A stretch of 14,661 nt of DNA from CAIUKV01 sp041659105. Its GTDB lineage: Bacteria > Actinomycetota > Acidimicrobiia > IMCC26256 > PALSA-555. The DNA lies in assembly GCA_041659105.1 (NCBI GenBank), contig JBAZYX010000102.1:1-14661 (forward strand), written 5' to 3'. A program made the position numbers and the translations under genes. The notes beneath the pieces were generated by a model. The model had not been told where the DNA came from and did no database searches. It worked only from the letters and a program-made list of their open reading frames with translations. The first letter of the stretch is position 1; each line of letters begins with the position of its first letter. Shown piece after piece: positions 13,152 through 14,661 of the stretch.

Positions 13152-14374
13152 GTGCCCCCGCGAACCTGCCCCTGGCGGGGATCCGGGTCGCGAACTTCGG
13201 CTGGAGCTGGGTCGGCCCGGTGGCCGGCCAGACGCTCGGCTTCCTCGGCGCCGACGTGATCAAGATCGAGTCGCACGCGCGCATCGACATCAACCGGACG
13301 CTCCCGCCGTTCGCCGAGGGGATCGCGAGCCCCGACCGGTCGCTCCAGAACCACGCGGGTTGGGCGAGCAACGGGTCGGTCACGCTCAACCTGCGCGACC
13401 CGCGCGGGCAGGACCTCGCCCGCCGGCTCGTCGCGCACTGCGACGTGGTGCTCGAGAACTTCGGGGTCGGGGTGATGGACCGTCTCGACCTCGGCTACGA
13501 CGCGCTGTCGGCGGTGCGCCCCGACGTCGTCTACGTGTCGATGCCCGCGGCCGGGCTCGACGGCCCGCTGTCGTCCGTGCGGACCTATGGCACCAGCCTG
13601 TGCAGCATCGCCGGGCTCGACAGCATCACCGGGTACGACGCGTCCGGGCCGGTGACGATGGAGAACGCGTTCGCCGACCCGCTCGGGGGCATCGTGGGCG
13701 CGATCGGCGCGCTCCTCGCGCTGTTCCACCGGCGGGCCACGGGCCGGGGTCAGCACGTCGACTACTCCCAGCAGGAGGGCGTGCTCCAGCTCATGGGGCC
13801 CGCGCTCATGGACCTCACGATGAACGGCCGCGTGGCCGGGCCGATCGGCAACCGCCACCCACTCGGGGTCGGCGCGCCCCACGGACTGTTCCCCTGCACG
13901 GGGGACGACCGCTGGATCAGCATCGCGGTCTGCACCGACGAGGAGTGGCGCGGGCTCGTCGCCGCGATGGGGGCGCCCGCCTGGGCCGGTGACGCGCGCT
14001 TCGCCACCGCCGCGGGCCGGCGCGGGGCCATCGACGAGCTCCACGCGCACCTCGCCGAGTGGACCCGCGACCAGGACGACCACGCGCTCGCCGACGCGCT
14101 CCAGCACCACGGGGTCGCGGCCGCGCCCGTGTTGAACGTGGCCGACCTGTTGCACGACCCGCACTACTGCGCGCGCGGGACGTTCATCGAGGTGGTGCAC
14201 CCGCTCGGGTTCACCGAGACGATCTACGGCGCGTACGTGAAGACGAGCCGCACGGTGGCCGACGTGCGCCCGGGGCCGGCCATGGGCCAGGACAACGACC
14301 GGGTGCTGCGCGACATGCTCGGGCTGGACGACGACGAGTACGGCCGGCTCGTCGCCGACGGCGTCATCGACTGA
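13148..14374 (+). CDS. CaiB/BaiF family (class III) CoA-transferase, subunit/paralogue B
   Basis: This 408-aa protein starts at GTG 13148 within the GTGA overlap with paralogue A; the first family block, LPLAGIRVANFGWSWVGP (7-24), begins just after, supporting this start. LGADVIKIES (33-42), LNLRDPRGQDLARRL (80-94), VVLENFGVGVMDRL (100-113) and the catalytic Asp177 in AFADPLGGI follow, then RATGRGQHVDYSQQEG (196-211). It should transfer CoA between carboxylic acids. It is clearly diverged from paralogue A (for example NFGWSWVGP versus ELGDGVSAP), so this is an old pair rather than a recent duplicate. Together with SDR and LLM genes it suggests activation and oxidation of an acyl-CoA. It ends 62 bp before the second SDR. 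Confidence 0.9.
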   Translation: MSAPANLPLAGIRVANFGWSWVGPVAGQTLGFLGADVIKIESHARIDINRTLPPFAEGIASPDRSLQNHAGWASNGSVTLNLRDPRGQDLARRLVAHCDVVLENFGVGVMDRLDLGYDALSAVRPDVVYVSMPAAGLDGPLSSVRTYGTSLCSIAGLDSITGYDASGPVTMENAFADPLGGIVGAIGALLALFHRRATGRGQHVDYSQQEGVLQLMGPALMDLTMNGRVAGPIGNRHPLGVGAPHGLFPCTGDDRWISIAVCTDEEWRGLVAAMGAPAWAGDARFATAAGRRGAIDELHAHLAEWTRDQDDHALADALQHHGVAAAPVLNVADLLHDPHYCARGTFIEVVHPLGFTETIYGAYVKTSRTVADVRPGPAMGQDNDRVLRDMLGLDDDEYGRLVADGVID

Positions 14375-14385
14375 GGCGCGGCGCG

Positions 14386-14407
14386 GACGCCACCGCTCGA
14401 TGGCGTC
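14386..14407 (+). terminator. Inverted repeat between CoA-transferase B and SDR copy 2
   Basis: A perfect 7-bp stem (GACGCCA / TGGCGTC) encloses an 8-nt loop, 11 nt after the CoA-transferase stop and 29 nt before the SDR start. There is no T-run. It could be a terminator, an attenuator or a regulator-binding palindrome marking a new unit at the second SDR. Confidence 0.33.
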
Positions 14408-14424
14408 GGTCGGCTGCCGTGCGC

Positions 14425-14429
14425 GAGGG
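14425..14429 (+). promoter_or_regulatory. Shine-Dalgarno of SDR gene 2
   Basis: GAGGG lies seven bases before GTG 14437, in the same context as before SDR copy 1 (GCGCGAGGGTTG), and fixes the GTG as start. Confidence 0.6.
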
Positions 14430-14436
14430 TTGGACC

Positions 14437-14661
14437 GTGGACGAGAACCTGTCGACCGCGAACGCCTTCGCGGCGCGGTACGGGCCCTGGGCGCTCGTGC
14501 TCGGGGGATCCGAAGGCATCGGCGAGTGCTTCGCGCACCGGATCGCGGCCGAGGGCGTGAACGTCGTCCTCGTGGCTCGCCGGTCCGAGCCGCTCGAGGC
14601 CACCGCCGCCGCGGTGCGCGCCGCGCACCGCGTGGAGGTGCGCACGGTGAGCGTGGACCTC
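14437..14661 (+). CDS. Short-chain dehydrogenase/reductase (SDR), copy 2 (partial)
   Basis: The frame opens at GTG 14437 and is cut by the window edge after 75 codons. Apart from residues 1-3 (V-D-E instead of M-T-G) it differs from SDR copy 1 at only three positions (Pro50 to Ser, Gly65 to Arg, Ala71 to Val). The nucleotide loop GGSEGIG and the VARR motif are kept, so NADP(H) binding should be the same. The catalytic Ser-Tyr-Lys set lies outside the window, so whether this copy is intact is unknown. Seven base changes in 216 bp, four of them silent, point to a recent duplication or to gene conversion. It follows CoA-transferase B by 62 bp, with a hairpin in between. Confidence 0.88.
   Translation, partial: MDENLSTANAFAARYGPWALVLGGSEGIGECFAHRIAAEGVNVVLVARRSEPLEATAAAVRAAHRVEVRTVSVDL

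Larger units (their letters stand above)
14419..14661 (+). repeat. Direct repeat, right copy (5' end of SDR gene 2, cut by window edge)
   Basis: This is the partner of 10114-10355. The homology starts in the 5' untranslated region (14 identical bases containing GAGGG) and is still running at the last base of the window. Confidence 0.95.

Noticed and set aside
1..14661. CRISPR arrays, tRNA/rRNA genes, insertion sequences, integrases or phage genes
   Set aside because: No regularly spaced short repeats, cloverleaf-like sequence or transposase/integrase motif was seen on either strand. The only sizeable repeat noticed is the SDR pair.

Overview
The window is very GC-rich, with strong G/C bias at third codon positions, frequent GTG starts and 4-nt ATGA/GTGA gene overlaps. 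Together with an F420-type LLM oxidoreductase, a septum-formation-like secreted protein and paired CaiB/BaiF CoA-transferases, this points to a free-living high-GC actinobacterium, possibly an acidimicrobiia-like lineage. The lineage is inference; no rRNA or tRNA is present to fix it.

Left block, minus strand, 1-2951. In transcription order there is an FMN-dependent alpha-hydroxy-acid dehydrogenase (2951-1935), a terminator-like hairpin, then three exported cell-envelope proteins in a row: a cysteine-rich septum-formation-like protein (1837-884), a small secreted protein of unknown function (853-389), and the N-terminus of a lipoprotein resembling the NTF2-like (MecA_N) domain of penicillin-binding transpeptidases (324-1, cut by the window edge).

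Middle block, plus strand, 3001-7981. A Panacea/SocA-type antitoxin-domain protein diverges from the dehydrogenase across 49 bp. It is followed by a poorly explained 311-bp stretch holding a possible 43-aa ORF, a soluble PAS-PAS-GGDEF-EAL cyclic-di-GMP protein whose GGDEF half looks intact and whose EAL half is degenerate, and a glycogen-debranching-enzyme-like glucosidase that appears to be leaderless. The glucosidase converges on a GT4 glycosyltransferase (9062-7968) with overlapping 3' ends. Upstream of the glycosyltransferase on the same strand is a D-2-hydroxyacid dehydrogenase (10132-9176).

Right block, plus strand, 10131-14661. A compact operon-like run encodes an SDR, an LLM/F420-type oxidoreductase, CaiB/BaiF CoA-transferase A and CaiB/BaiF CoA-transferase B. 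Next comes the start of a second SDR almost identical to the first, so a near-identical direct repeat brackets about 4.3 kb of genes. The set looks like a catabolic module that makes and oxidises acyl-CoA thioesters of an unknown carboxylic acid. The first SDR and the D-2-hydroxyacid dehydrogenase are divergent, and their ATG start codons share a single CATG.

The most interesting candidates are the repeat-flanked oxidoreductase/CoA-transferase module, the shared CATG start, and the orphan Panacea gene with its unexplained downstream stretch. No CRISPR array, transposase, integrase, tRNA or rRNA was seen.
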